This document shows, in pieces, positions 32,895 to 42,139 of a DNA stretch of 46,141 bases (its first letter is position 1; every line of letters starts with the position of its first letter). A program made the translations under genes and the position numbers. Origin of the DNA: Candidatus Avisuccinivibrio pullicola (lineage in GTDB: Bacteria; Pseudomonadota; Gammaproteobacteria; Enterobacterales; Succinivibrionaceae); contig DVOQ01000030.1 in NCBI GenBank assembly GCA_018713485.1, forward strand, positions 1 through 46,141, read 5' to 3'. The notes under the pieces were generated by a model that saw only the letters and a program-made list of their open reading frames with translations, was not told the DNA's origin and searched no databases.

Positions 32895-34157
32895 TTATGC
32901 TTTGAGAGCAACGATCGTTTGCCAACCTTCATTATAGAGTATTTCATTGGTTAGAACGCTGTTTGCCGTTCTAGCCCTAGACCAGTAGGCTTCATGAGAG
33001 AAAGCTACTTCTGCACATCGCATCTCCATTTCAGGAGCATTGTCATGCAATGCCCACATTTTCTCAAAGCGTGTCCAGTTCCTTTTCCATGTTTTAAGGT
33101 AGATTTGACGTATCCTACGACGAATCCAGCCATCTTCATTTGCCCCGTAGGATTTACTAATGGCTATCTTGTAATAGTTCACCCATCCCCTTAGAACGGA
33201 ATTAAAGAGCTTTTGTGTCGCTTCGATACCTTTGGGACACCTCCGGTCGAGGATTTCGCGCATTTTGTCGCGAAACTTTGCCCGGCTTTTGGCGTGCACT
33301 GTGGCCACCCATATGCCGTCTTTTCTTTGTAAGAAACCAAAGCCTGGGAATTTAACCTTAGGGCTTAGCTCACTTACGTGTGTTTTCTCCTTGTTTACCT
33401 GGAGAAAGAGTTTATCTTCGATAAACTTGGTTACACTTTCAAGTACTCTTTCCGCCGCTCTTTGGCTCTTGCATAGAATTACCATGTCGTCGGCGTATCT
33501 TACGAACTTGTGTCCTCTTCTATCAAGCTCTTGATCCAGTTCATTGAGCAGGATGTTTGCTAGTACAGGACTGACAGCTGACCCCTGTGGGAGACCGATT
33601 TGTGACTTAGTGCACTTACCGTCCTCCATGACTTTAACTTTCAGCATTCTGCTGATAAGTTGCATCACACGTGAGTCTTTAACGGTTTTGTGAAGTACTT
33701 GAAGCATCTTACTGTGGTTAACTGTGTCAAAGAATTTTCTCAAGTCTAAATCTACCGCGTAAGTGTAGCCTTCATTGGCGTACTTAAGCGCTTGATTTAT
33801 AGCGGTGTGGCAACCCCTGTTAGGGCGGAAGCCGTGGCTATTATCTGAGAATTGACTTTCGTACTCATCACGTAGCACATTTGCTACAGCGGCTTGTACT
33901 GTTCTGTCTACCACAGTTGATATTCCAAGTGGTCTTTTCTCACCGTTTGGTTTTGGGATATATACTCTTTTGATTGGTTGCGGTTTGTATTTACCGCTCC
34001 GAATGGACTCTGTCAACATGTACGGATGGTCATAAAACCACTTGATAAGATCATTTGGTTTCATGCCATCAACACCGGCTGCGCCTTTGTTCCTGCGAAC
34101 TGCAAGTGCTGCACTCTTGATGTTATCGTACCCAGGTATTGCCTCTAAAGTTGCCAT
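32895..34157 (-). CDS. ltrA: Group II intron reverse transcriptase/maturase
   Basis: Intron-encoded protein, 420 residues, which helps the intron RNA splice and copies it into DNA at the target. RT0-RT1 lie around residues 20-75 (NKGAAGVDGM, then YIPKPNGEKRPLGIS). HGFRPNRGCHTAI lies near 108, GLPQGSAVSP near 188 and the catalytic YADD near 222. The maturase domain X follows, with GWVNYYKI near 325. The C-terminus ends soon after a small DNA-binding region with no HNH endonuclease, as in endonuclease-lacking intron classes. The frame is intact, so the intron may be active. Confidence 0.95.
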   Translation of the reverse strand: MATLEAIPGYDNIKSAALAVRRNKGAAGVDGMKPNDLIKWFYDHPYMLTESIRSGKYKPQPIKRVYIPKPNGEKRPLGISTVVDRTVQAAVANVLRDEYESQFSDNSHGFRPNRGCHTAINQALKYANEGYTYAVDLDLRKFFDTVNHSKMLQVLHKTVKDSRVMQLISRMLKVKVMEDGKCTKSQIGLPQGSAVSPVLANILLNELDQELDRRGHKFVRYADDMVILCKSQRAAERVLESVTKFIEDKLFLQVNKEKTHVSELSPKVKFPGFGFLQRKDGIWVATVHAKSRAKFRDKMREILDRRCPKGIEATQKLFNSVLRGWVNYYKIAISKSYGANEDGWIRRRIRQIYLKTWKRNWTRFEKMWALHDNAPEMEMRCAEVAFSHEAYWSRARTANSVLTNEILYNEGWQTIVALKA

Positions 34158-34699
34158 TTGGATGATCCTTGTGCTACTTGTTTGCTATATGCTAAACGAC
34201 TCCACTCCTTTACATTTGCTGACGAGTTTCCTCGCTTCCGCCGGTGTACGTTCGGCTTGCCTATGTCTTAGGTTTCCTTTGTTTTCGGTGGTTCGTTTCG
34301 TCATTTGCAGTTTTGCGCGCTTTTGCACCTATAATGTTTTGGTCCTTCACTGATACTCACAGCTACTACGACCTCATCTGACTTCTAACAGTTCGGCTTT
34401 ACCTATAGCGCTGTGCTACCTGTTAGACCTCCGCGGGTAAGCGACGCTAATCCTTAACCCGGCTCCGCCGCATTTACCGTTGCTGCCTTACGTTACAGTT
34501 TTGGGTTACGCCTTGTTTGGGAGGCTCTCCCGGCTTATCGGCCTGATGCGATTTCTGTTCGTCGGAGCTCTTGGGTCATGCCTTCACACTTCTTTCAGCC
34601 AATGCCTCACAGCATCCACCTTGTGTTGGGCTTCGACCTTGCTCTGTACAGCTGGTCCAGGGACTTGCACCCATTGGATTGCGTGCATGCCGCGCACAC
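34158..34699 (-). ncRNA. Group II intron 5' RNA (domains I-IV)
   Basis: This stretch without a real gene is the 5' part of the intron RNA on the minus strand, ending at the reverse transcriptase start. Small open frames on the plus strand here are chance frames across a structured RNA. Confidence 0.75.
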
Positions 34700-34700
34700 C

Positions 34701-34732
34701 AAAAAGCCCCTGCCGGTCAGGCGGGGGCTTTT
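34701..34732 (-). terminator. argH terminator and intron target site
   Basis: On the minus strand a strong GC-rich stem (AAAAGCCCCCGCC pairing with GGCAGGGGCTTTT, one mismatch) is followed by TTTTT and then at once by the intron. The A- and T-flanks make it usable in both directions. Confidence 0.9.
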
Positions 34733-34752
34733 AAGTTTCAGGCAGATCCTCT

Positions 34753-36141
34753 TTAAGCGCGCGCGGCTAAGAGCTTCTCAAGAGCCTCAATCTCAAGGCG
34801 GCTCTGAGCCGGAGCGGTACCGCCCTTGATGTTGCGCTTATTGATAATGTTCTCAAGGCGCAGGCACTCGTAAACGTCACCGCCGATGACAGGCGAGAAC
34901 TGCTCCATCTCATCGACGGAGAGCTCCTCTAAGGCCCTGTTGTGGGCAATGGCGTAAAGCACCGCCTGACCCACGATCTCGTGGGCCTGACGGAAGGGGA
35001 TCCCCTTACCCACGAGGTAATCGGCCAGCTCCGTGGCATTGGAATAACCGCCCTTCGCGGCCTTCACCACGTTGGTGTCCCTAAGCTTCAGATCCTCAAA
35101 GCATAAGGCCATCATCTCAAGGCAGCTGTGCCAGGTATCCACGGCGTCAAAGAGACGTTCCTTATCCTCCTGCAGATCCTTATCATAAGCCATGGGCAGA
35201 GCCTTCATGGTGACGAGCATGCCGTTTAGGGCACCCACCACGCGCCCGCACTTGCCGCGAATGAGCTCTAAGGCATCGGGATTTTTCTTCTGCGGCATCA
35301 GCGACGAGCCCGAAGTCACCTTATCGGAAAGCTCAATAAAGCCGGCCTCGCCCGAGTTGTAAATGATGAGATCTTCAGCCAGACGCGATAAGTGCACCAT
35401 CGAAATGGACGCGCAGGATAAGAGCTCCATCACGTGATCGCGATCGGAAACCGCGTCAAGACTGTTGGAGGTAGCTCTCTCAAAGCCCAGATCCACAGCC
35501 AGGGCCTCGCGGTCCACCGCGTAGGCGGTACCGGCCAGGGCCGCCGAGCCTAACGGGCAGGTGGACATCAGCGTCAGGGCATTGCCGAGGCGCTGATAAT
35601 CGCGCTCAAACATCTGCACGTAAGCAAGGATAAAGTGCGTGAAGGTTACCGGCTGGGCGCGCTGTAAATGCGTGTAGCCGGGGAAAATCTGCCCCTCGTG
35701 ACGGCGGGCGCATTCCACTAAGGTGCGCTCTAAATGGGTCAGGGCCTTTCTTAACTCCTCTACCGCGTGACGGCACCAGAGCTTCAGATCAAGGGCCACC
35801 TGATCGTTGCGTGAGCGTCCCGTGTGCAGCTTCTTGCCCAGATCGCCCACCTTTTCAATGAGACGGCGCTCCACGTAGGAATGAATATCCTCATCCCCTG
35901 CCTCTGATACCGCCTTTAAATCCGCCTTCACCTCGGTTAAGAGCTCATTTAGGGCCTTTTCAAGGCGCTCCACTTCCTCAGCGCTTAACACTCCGGCCTT
36001 AGAGATGGCGCGGGCCCAGGCCATCGAGCCTTCAATATCCTCAACGGCCATCCGGCTGTCAAAGGGCAGTGAATCGTTAAAGGCCTTAAAACGCTGATCC
36101 GGCCCCTCGGTGAATCTTCCTCCCCACAATGCCATGGTCAA
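34753..36141 (-). CDS. argH: Argininosuccinate lyase
   Basis: Last step of arginine synthesis: argininosuccinate to arginine and fumarate. The 462 residues match the family. The start [16 protein letters not shown] is standard (the residues before it include an extra Met-Thr). HTGRSRNDQ lies near 108, TPGYTHLQ-like [11 protein letters not shown] near 155 and the signature [11 protein letters not shown] near 280. A terminator-like hairpin lies between argG and argH. Confidence 0.97.
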   Translation of the reverse strand: MTMALWGGRFTEGPDQRFKAFNDSLPFDSRMAVEDIEGSMAWARAISKAGVLSAEEVERLEKALNELLTEVKADLKAVSEAGDEDIHSYVERRLIEKVGDLGKKLHTGRSRNDQVALDLKLWCRHAVEELRKALTHLERTLVECARRHEGQIFPGYTHLQRAQPVTFTHFILAYVQMFERDYQRLGNALTLMSTCPLGSAALAGTAYAVDREALAVDLGFERATSNSLDAVSDRDHVMELLSCASISMVHLSRLAEDLIIYNSGEAGFIELSDKVTSGSSLMPQKKNPDALELIRGKCGRVVGALNGMLVTMKALPMAYDKDLQEDKERLFDAVDTWHSCLEMMALCFEDLKLRDTNVVKAAKGGYSNATELADYLVGKGIPFRQAHEIVGQAVLYAIAHNRALEELSVDEMEQFSPVIGGDVYECLRLENIINKRNIKGGTAPAQSRLEIEALEKLLAARA

Positions 36142-36161
36142 TCTCCTCTCGATTAAAACTA

Positions 36162-36189
36162 AAAAGCCCAGCGCTAAGGCCGGGCCTTT
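36162..36189 (-). terminator. Intercistronic terminator-like hairpin between argG and argH
   Basis: On the minus strand AAAGGCCCGGC and GCTGGGCTTTT pair with small irregularities and are followed by TTAGTTTT. It probably reduces read-through from argG to argH, or protects the argFG transcript end. Confidence 0.65.
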
Positions 36190-36215
36190 ATTACTCTTTT
36201 CTTTGGGAATCGGTC

Positions 36216-37445
36216 TTACTTGGCGCGCTGCTTGGCGTTTAAGGCGCGGATACGGTAAGGCAGCGAGTACAGACGGATGAAGCCCTCACCGTCAGCCTGA
36301 TCGTAAACCTGGTCGGCACCGAAGGTCACGAAGTCGAAGTTGAAGAGGCTGTTGGGAGAATCCTTCTGAATGACGTCGATATTGCCCTTATAGAGCTTCA
36401 CGACCACTTTACCGTTCACGTCCTTGGCGCACTCATCGGCGGCGGCCATTAACACCTCGCGTAAGCGGGTGAACCAGCGGCCATCGTACACTAACTGAGC
36501 GAACTCGACGGCGAGATGATCGCGGAAGATACGGGTGGTCTTATCAAGCACTAACTGCTCCACGGCACGCAGGGCCTTGTACAGGATGGTGCCGCCGGGG
36601 GTCTCGTAGCAGCCGCGGGACTTCATGCCCACGAGGCGGTTCTCGGTGATGTCGATACGGCCCACGCCGTTACGGGCACCGATCTCGTTTAATTTGGAGA
36701 GCATCTCAAAGGGAGTGAGCTTCTGACCGTTAAACTCGGTCACCACGCCCTTCTCAATGGTCAGCTCAAAGGTCTCGGGAGTATCGGGAGCCTTCTCGGG
36801 GCTTACCGTCCACACCCACACATTCTCGGAGGCGGGATTCCAGGTGTGCTCTAACTCACCGCCCTCGGTGGAGATGTGCAGCACGTTGGCGTCACGGCTG
36901 TAGATCTTCTTTAAGGTGGCCTTGCAGGGGATATTGCGCTCGTTTAAGTAGGCGAGCAGCTCCTCGCGGGACTGGAGGTTCCAGATACGCCACGGGGCGA
37001 TCACGTCTAACTCAGGGGCTAAGGCAGCCACGGCGCTCTCAAAACGCACCTGATCGTTGCCCTTACCGGTAGCGCCGTGCGCCACGGCATCGGCACCCTC
37101 GGCTAAGGCGACTTCCACCATGGCCTTGGCGATGCAGGGACGGGCGATGGCGGTACCTAACAGGTACTCACCCTCATACAGGGCACCGGTCTTGAAGGTC
37201 TCGAACACGTAATCGCGCACGAACTCCTCACGTAAGTCACGGATCACGCACTTGGTGGCACCGGACTGTAAGGCCTTCTGCTCGATACCCTCGAGATCCT
37301 CGCGCTCCTGACCCACGTCAGCCACGAAGCACACCACCTCACAGCCATAGTTTTCCTTTAACCACGGCACGATGGTGGAGGTGTCCAGACCGCCTGAATA
37401 AGCCAGAACGACCTTCTTATACTGCTTGTTCTCATGCTTTAACAT
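36216..37445 (-). CDS. argG: Argininosuccinate synthase
   Basis: ATP-dependent joining of citrulline and aspartate. The 409 residues belong to the common bacterial type, shorter than the 447-residue E. coli form. The nucleotide loop AYSGGLDTS is at residues 14-22, [14 protein letters not shown] lies near 120 and [17 protein letters not shown] near 260. The start is 5 bases after the argF stop, so argF-argG are co-transcribed. Confidence 0.97.
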   Translation of the reverse strand: MLKHENKQYKKVVLAYSGGLDTSTIVPWLKENYGCEVVCFVADVGQEREDLEGIEQKALQSGATKCVIRDLREEFVRDYVFETFKTGALYEGEYLLGTAIARPCIAKAMVEVALAEGADAVAHGATGKGNDQVRFESAVAALAPELDVIAPWRIWNLQSREELLAYLNERNIPCKATLKKIYSRDANVLHISTEGGELEHTWNPASENVWVWTVSPEKAPDTPETFELTIEKGVVTEFNGQKLTPFEMLSKLNEIGARNGVGRIDITENRLVGMKSRGCYETPGGTILYKALRAVEQLVLDKTTRIFRDHLAVEFAQLVYDGRWFTRLREVLMAAADECAKDVNGKVVVKLYKGNIDVIQKDSPNSLFNFDFVTFGADQVYDQADGEGFIRLYSLPYRIRALNAKQRAK

Positions 37446-37450
37446 AGCAT

Positions 37451-38365
37451 CTATCCTCTTTTATGAACCAGCTTGGCCAGCAAAGCCATATGAATATGCA
37501 GACGGTTTTCAGCCTCGTCGAACACGGCTGACAGCGGTCCGTCCATAACCTCATCGGTGATTTCATACCCGCGGTGGGCAGGCAGGCAGTGTAACACAAC
37601 CTTAGCCCCCGACTGCGCCACGAGCGTATCGTTAATCTGATAGGGCAGGAAGATCTGCTTGACCTTCTCCAGCGGGGTATTGTCCCCCATCGACACCCAG
37701 GTATCGGTGTACAGGGCATCAAAGCCCACGATCCGCGACGGATCGGCCACCACGTCGAGGTGACAGCCGTTCTTCTTCGCGATTTCCTGAGCGCGGTTGA
37801 AAATCTGAATTTCAGGACCATGACCTAAGGGGCAGAAGCAGGTCACGTTCACGCCGAGAATGGCACCGGCCACTAAAAGCGAGTTGGCCACGTTATTGCC
37901 GTCGCCTAAGTAAGCGAGCGACTTGCCCTTAATCTCACCTAAATGCTCCTTTAAGGTCATGTAATCGGCCATGGCCTGAGCGGGGTGGTAGAGATCGGAT
38001 AAGGCGTTAATCACCGGCACCGAACCGGTAGCGGCCAGCTCTTCAAGGGTGTGCTGCGAGAAGACGCGGCCAATCAGGCAGTCCGTCCAGCGCGACAGAT
38101 TGCGCGCGTAATCGGGGATCGATTCGCGCTTGCCCAAATCGCCGCTCTGTAAGTCAAGATACACGCCATGCGCGCCTAAACGGTATAAGGCGATCTCAAA
38201 CGTGGTACGGGTACGCAGCGAGGGCTTCTCGAACATGATGGCGCAGGCCGAGCCCTTCAGGGTATCGGCGAAAGCCGCCGGATCCTTTTTCATGGCTGCC
38301 GCGGTTTCAAGGATGGAAAGATACTCATCCTGCGAAAATTCAAAACCTGTGAGCAGGTGTTGCAT
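37451..38365 (-). CDS. argF: Ornithine carbamoyltransferase
   Basis: Makes citrulline from ornithine and carbamoyl phosphate. The 304 residues show the carbamoyl-phosphate loop [11 protein letters not shown] (52-62), SDLYHPAQA near 142, the DTWVSMGD ornithine loop near 228 and HCLPAHRG near 262. The SMG loop and the HCLPAHRG motif mark a true ornithine, not acetylornithine, enzyme. It is the first gene of argFGH, with a GAGG site 7 bases before the ATG. No clear ARG box is seen upstream. Confidence 0.96.
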   Translation of the reverse strand: MQHLLTGFEFSQDEYLSILETAAAMKKDPAAFADTLKGSACAIMFEKPSLRTRTTFEIALYRLGAHGVYLDLQSGDLGKRESIPDYARNLSRWTDCLIGRVFSQHTLEELAATGSVPVINALSDLYHPAQAMADYMTLKEHLGEIKGKSLAYLGDGNNVANSLLVAGAILGVNVTCFCPLGHGPEIQIFNRAQEIAKKNGCHLDVVADPSRIVGFDALYTDTWVSMGDNTPLEKVKQIFLPYQINDTLVAQSGAKVVLHCLPAHRGYEITDEVMDGPLSAVFDEAENRLHIHMALLAKLVHKRG

Positions 38366-38486
38366 GGGTTAAACCTCATTCCTCAATGACAGGATGGAAA
38401 CGCTTTCACGCCGTTATGCATAAGTCTCTGCGGGCTTTTTTATCTTAAGAGACGTGGGCGCTCCAATTAGTCGCCTATTATCTGCC

Positions 38487-38506
38487 AAAAAGCGCCCCTT
38501 TGGGGC
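38487..38506 (-). terminator. Terminator of nudE
   Basis: On the minus strand GCCCC-AAA-GGGGC is followed by GCTTTTT, about 40 bases after the nudE stop and upstream of argF. Confidence 0.65.
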
Positions 38507-38544
38507 AGACGGCCCCTTTAGCCCCCGTAATGCACTGCTTTAAA

Positions 38545-39111
38545 TCACAATGCACCTATTTTGTGCAGCGCCAGCGTTAAAGCCGCGATGCAGCGTGCCT
38601 CGCGCAGGGGGCTGTGCTCATTGAAAATCAGATCCCTGGCCTCTTCTACCGTCACCTTCACGGGTTCTATCGGCTCGGGCTCATCTCCCACCTGCCGGTT
38701 CGCGTAAAGATCCTCGCAGAGAAAATAATGCATGGTGAGCTCCAGCATCCCGGGAGCCACCGTCACGTTGCTTCTCAGGGGCGTGACCTTCCGCGCCCCC
38801 AAACCAATCTCCTCCGACAGCTCGCGGCTGACCGCCACCGCGGGACTTTCGCCCGGGTCAAGCTTTCCCTTCACGAGACCCAGCTCGTAGCTCTCGCTGC
38901 CTCCGGCGTACTCAATGGAAAGATAGAAATACGTGCCGTCAAAGGGAACCGCCATCACGGCTCCGCGACCTCCGACAATCTTTTCATAGGTCATCTGCGC
39001 GCCATTGGAAAAAGTCAGATCCATCTCTTCCACGGTAAAGATCCGTGACGCACGGAAACGGTTACGGCGGGTAACCTCAGGTAAGGGGTGGGAAAGCGCG
39101 CTTAAGTCCAT
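38545..39111 (-). CDS. nudE: ADP compounds hydrolase (Nudix)
   Basis: Hydrolyses ADP-ribose, Ap3A and NADH-type dinucleotides. The 188 residues compare with 186 in E. coli. SRIFTVEEMDLTFSNG (22-37) and the ESYELGLVKG turn resemble NudE closely. The Nudix box from GKLDPGESP to SEEIGLG fills residues 81-103, and GDEPEPIEPV near 143 is typical of NudE. It is divergent from hslR-hslO, the same neighbourhood as in E. coli. Confidence 0.93.
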   Translation of the reverse strand: MDLSALSHPLPEVTRRNRFRASRIFTVEEMDLTFSNGAQMTYEKIVGGRGAVMAVPFDGTYFYLSIEYAGGSESYELGLVKGKLDPGESPAVAVSRELSEEIGLGARKVTPLRSNVTVAPGMLELTMHYFLCEDLYANRQVGDEPEPIEPVKVTVEEARDLIFNEHSPLREARCIAALTLALHKIGAL

Positions 39112-39522
39112 ATCTGCCTCATGATTTCCAATAGCTCAAGTTTACGCCCTTAGCAGGCCTCTGGCGCATCAGCCGTCATTTTAGCGGTGAACTGTGCTGA
39201 TAACTTAAGGAAAATCCTGCGCTTTTGGGATCTGGGAGTTCTCCATGACGAAATACAGCTCAAATCAGTCTGGCCCGGCAAGCCCCTGAGATTAAAACGC
39301 TTAACGCGTGACTCTTTGAGATCGCTACCCACGGCAATGTGCCCCCGGTTTTCAGTCTGATCCTGAATTACACCCCCGGAGCAGGGTCTGAGTGACACTG
39401 CGTATCCACTCTACAAGGCTCTGATCCTCAAGGAAAAAACCAGAGCTCCCAAAGCGGTCGTAAACCGCATTTTGGCCGTGGTTTTGCTACAATACGCACT
39501 GTTTTTTAAATGAGGCTAGTGT
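39112..39522. other. Gene-free interval between nudE and hslR
   Basis: A 411-base divergent intergenic region. It should hold promoters for both sides. A -10 TACAAT at 39488-39493 lies 30 bases before hslR, without a clear -35. An 82-codon minus-strand frame (39150-39398) has no recognisable motif and no ribosome binding site, so I treat it as chance or a decayed fragment. Confidence 0.5.
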
Positions 39523-39945
39523 ATGGCAGGGACTGAGGCCGAAAGCAAAAGCGTGCGCCTTGATAAATGGCTGTGGGCGGCACGTTTCTACAAAACCCGC
39601 AGTATCGCCAGGGAGATGATTGAAGGCGGTAAGGTTGATTACAACGGCAGCCGCGCAAAACCCTCACGGACTGTGGAGGTGGGTGCCAGAGTGCGTCTGC
39701 TGCAGGGCAATGATCGCCGCGAGATTATTATCCGCGCCATAAGCGACGTGCGCGGACCGGCCAGCGTCGCCCAGACCCTTTACGAAGAGACTCCCGAGAG
39801 TATTCAGAAGCGCGAGGAGCTGCAGCGTATCCGCAAAATGGCGGCGCTCATCGATCCGCGCCCTGACACCAGACCTAATAAGAAAGAGCGCCGTGCCTTG
39901 CTGTCCTTAAAGGAACACATGGCTGAAAACTTCTACGCGCCTTAA
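39523..39945 (+). CDS. hslR: Ribosome-associated heat shock protein Hsp15
   Basis: Binds free 50S subunits carrying stalled peptidyl-tRNA and helps recycle them. The 140 residues have an S4 RNA-binding domain at about 11-55: VRLDKWLWAARFYKTRSIA, then MIEGGKVDYNG and GARVRL. The basic C-terminal tail RPNKKERRALL is also typical. The gene is 16 bases before hslO, the conserved hslR-hslO pair. Confidence 0.94.
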   Translation: MAGTEAESKSVRLDKWLWAARFYKTRSIAREMIEGGKVDYNGSRAKPSRTVEVGARVRLLQGNDRREIIIRAISDVRGPASVAQTLYEETPESIQKREELQRIRKMAALIDPRPDTRPNKKERRALLSLKEHMAENFYAP

Positions 39946-39961
39946 GTTACAGGTAATTATC

Positions 39962-40846
39962 ATGACCGAAAGCACTGTTAAGACCACCGATGCGGTGGTA
40001 CGTTTCCTGTTTGACAATCATGGCGTAAGAGGTGAGATCGTGGCCTTAAACGAGAGCGCCACGCGCCTGATTGAAAATCATCATTATGCAGCTCCCGTAA
40101 AAAGACTGATGCAGGAACTGTCCGCCTGCGCCTCCTTAATGGCGGCGACGGTAAAGACCAATACCCGCATCACGGTACAGATGCAGGGTGGGAAAAACGC
40201 TAAATTAAAATATGCGCTGGTGAACGTGGCTCCCGATCTCAGCTTTTACGGCTCAGCCGTGCCCGTGGAAGGGGTGAAGATTGAGGACAGCGCTGCCTTT
40301 AAGGATTTAGTCGGTGAGAACGGCTCCCTCATCATTTCGGTGTTCCCTGAGGACGGAGAGCGCTTTCAGGGCGTGGTGGGCTTAGATAAGGATAACGTGG
40401 CCGCGGCGCTGGAGGATTATTTCCTCTCCTCCGAGCAGTTACCGACCCGCTTCTTTATCTTAAGCGATCCTAAAGGAAACGGCGTATACGGTATCCTGCT
40501 GCAGATCATCCCCAATATTGACGGCAACCGTGACTCTCTTGAGCATTTAAGCGTGCTGACCGCGACCATGTCCTTTGATGAAATGGACGAAGTAGGCATC
40601 ATGGAAGCCTTAAGGCGCCTGTACGCCGAGGAAACGGTGCGCGTGTTCAAGGAGCGTAAAGTCTCCTTCCGCTGTGTGTGCTCACGGGAGCGCTGCGAAA
40701 ATACCCTGACCTCACTGCCGCGTAAGGAATTAGAGGAAATCGCCGCGGATCCCCACGGCACGACCCTCACCTGCGCGCACTGTCAGAGAAGCTATCACTT
40801 CACCAAAGAAGAGCTTGAGGCTCTGCTGCTTAAGGTAAGTCAGTAA
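39962..40846 (+). CDS. hslO: Redox-regulated chaperone Hsp33
   Basis: Cytoplasmic holdase activated by oxidation with heat or by hypochlorite. Of 294 residues, the N-terminal core has LMQELSACASLMAATVK near 45 and the C-terminal zinc redox switch has CVC near 239 and CAHC near 272. The CxC and CxxC pairs are at the standard spacing. The stop TAA overlaps the start of the MFS pump (TAATG), so the pump is translationally coupled to hslO. Confidence 0.95.
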   Translation: MTESTVKTTDAVVRFLFDNHGVRGEIVALNESATRLIENHHYAAPVKRLMQELSACASLMAATVKTNTRITVQMQGGKNAKLKYALVNVAPDLSFYGSAVPVEGVKIEDSAAFKDLVGENGSLIISVFPEDGERFQGVVGLDKDNVAAALEDYFLSSEQLPTRFFILSDPKGNGVYGILLQIIPNIDGNRDSLEHLSVLTATMSFDEMDEVGIMEALRRLYAEETVRVFKERKVSFRCVCSRERCENTLTSLPRKELEEIAADPHGTTLTCAHCQRSYHFTKEELEALLLKVSQ

Positions 40847-42018
40847 TGAGCTACACCAAGGTATACGCCACCCCCGGCTGGGGCAATGTCGCCCTGATGG
40901 GCACGGGACACTTTATCTCCGACTTTTTCTGTAACGTGCTGCCCGTGATGCTGCCCATTCTCGCGGTACGCTACGGGATCTCCTATTCCCAGAGCGCGGC
41001 GCTGTTCATGGTGTTTTCAGTCTCCACCAACTTCCTGCAGCCGCCGCTGGGGCTATGGGCCGACCGTAAGGACATTGCCTTTTTAATGCCGCTTTCCCTG
41101 GCCACGGGAGCAGTCTTTGCCTGCATGGTGGGACTGACCTCTAACCTGTACGTGCTGATCCTCATCATTCTGCTCGCGGGTGTCTGCGCCTCGGCGTTCC
41201 ATCCCATCGCGGCGCAGGCAGTGTACGCGGTAAGCATCAAGCGCCGCCGCGCCTTATGCACCTCCTTATTTATCGCAGGCGGCAATGTAGGTTTTGCCAC
41301 CGCGCCGGTGATTGTCGCGGCTTACGTGGAGAGCTTTGGGGATAAGCTTTTACCCGTGCTCGCCATACCCGCGCTTATCGTGACCTATCTGACCTGTCAC
41401 CGCCATCTGCATCATCTGCCCCGTCCGCAGTTTGCCAGAACCGGCAACGTACCCCTAAAGAGCATGCTCACGCGGCAGTTCATTCTGCTTAACAGTGCCA
41501 TCGCGCTGCGCTCGTGGACCTACTGCGCCTTCGTGGTGTTTTTACCGCTGTTACTGACCGCGCACGGCTATTCCACCGTCGAGGCAGCCTTCGCGCTGCT
41601 GGTACTGCTCGTGGGAACCGTGGCCGGCGGCCTCATCGCGGGCTCGCTCTCCGATATCTTCCCTTTAAAACTGATTATCATCGCCACGCTGGTGCTTACC
41701 GGGGCGGGAGCGGCTTTTTTCCTCTACGACGTGGAGATCTCCTTCCTGTCCCTTACGGCACTGTTTATCACGGGCGCAGGCATGTACGGTTCCACCCCCT
41801 CAGCCATCGTCTGGGCGCAGCGTCTCCTGCCGCATAACGCCGCTTTCGCCGCTTCCATGATGCTGGGCTTTACCTTTGGTCTCGGCTATATCGAGTCGGT
41901 GATCACGGGCTTTGTCGGTGATTACGTAGGTTTACAGTTAGGTCTTGCCGTCACGGTCGTGCCGGCCGCCATCCTCGGCGTTATCATCATGCTCTTCCTG
42001 AAAGAGCCTCCTGCCTAG
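40846..42018 (+). CDS. MFS transporter, Fsr-like
   Basis: A 390-residue inner-membrane protein with about 12 hydrophobic segments. GTGHFISDFFCNVLPVMLP (20-38) and the AFHPIAAQAVYAV segment near 120 resemble the fosmidomycin-resistance (Fsr) branch of the major facilitator superfamily, which has FHPEA in that place. LWADRKD near 73 is the loop-2 motif. The substrate is not known; fosmidomycin is only the namesake drug. Translational coupling to hslO is unusual and suggests use under oxidative or chemical stress (inference). Confidence 0.8.
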   Translation: MSYTKVYATPGWGNVALMGTGHFISDFFCNVLPVMLPILAVRYGISYSQSAALFMVFSVSTNFLQPPLGLWADRKDIAFLMPLSLATGAVFACMVGLTSNLYVLILIILLAGVCASAFHPIAAQAVYAVSIKRRRALCTSLFIAGGNVGFATAPVIVAAYVESFGDKLLPVLAIPALIVTYLTCHRHLHHLPRPQFARTGNVPLKSMLTRQFILLNSAIALRSWTYCAFVVFLPLLLTAHGYSTVEAAFALLVLLVGTVAGGLIAGSLSDIFPLKLIIIATLVLTGAGAAFFLYDVEISFLSLTALFITGAGMYGSTPSAIVWAQRLLPHNAAFAASMMLGFTFGLGYIESVITGFVGDYVGLQLGLAVTVVPAAILGVIIMLFLKEPPA

Positions 42019-42077
42019 GAAAAAAAGATCTGAAGGAGAGCGTGAAAGCGTAAGTTTTTGCCAATTTTTTGCAGTTT

Positions 42078-42108
42078 TTGAGAAGATCACGGCCTGTCCT
42101 TATACAAT
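42078..42108 (+). promoter_or_regulatory. Probable promoter of pdxJ-ribB
   Basis: TTGAGA (42078-42083) and TATACA (42101-42106, part of TATACAAT) are separated by 17 bases and end about 32 bases before the pdxJ start. Confidence 0.55.
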
Positions 42109-42139
42109 GGGCAGGCTAGCTTTTTCCGGAAAATAAACC

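Larger units (their letters stand above)
32793..34699 (-). mobile_element. Group II intron inserted after the argH terminator
   Basis: On the minus strand the element starts GTGTGCGCGGC (from 34699), a typical group II 5' end, followed by GGGTGCAAGTCCC some 30 bases on, also a common intron feature. It then has about 540 bases of domain I-IV RNA, the reverse transcriptase gene, domain V, a domain VI-like stem and the 3' end CTACCCCTAT (to 32793). The size is about 1.9 kb. The 5' boundary follows directly on the T-tract of the argH terminator, the target preference of bacterial class C introns. Boundaries are by consensus and may be off by a few bases. Confidence 0.88.

Noticed and set aside
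34480-34829. Several overlapping plus-strand frames of 60-84 codons
   Set aside because: They lie across the 5' RNA of the group II intron and the argH terminator, read on the opposite strand, and share no protein features.
38414-38423. TTATGCATAA palindrome upstream of argF as an ARG box
   Set aside because: The ArgR consensus has an 18-base dyad with TGAAT-type half-sites; this 10-base palindrome is too short and differs in the key bases.
39150-39398. 82-codon minus-strand frame between nudE and hslR
   Set aside because: No motif, no ribosome binding site and mixed composition; most likely chance or a decayed fragment.
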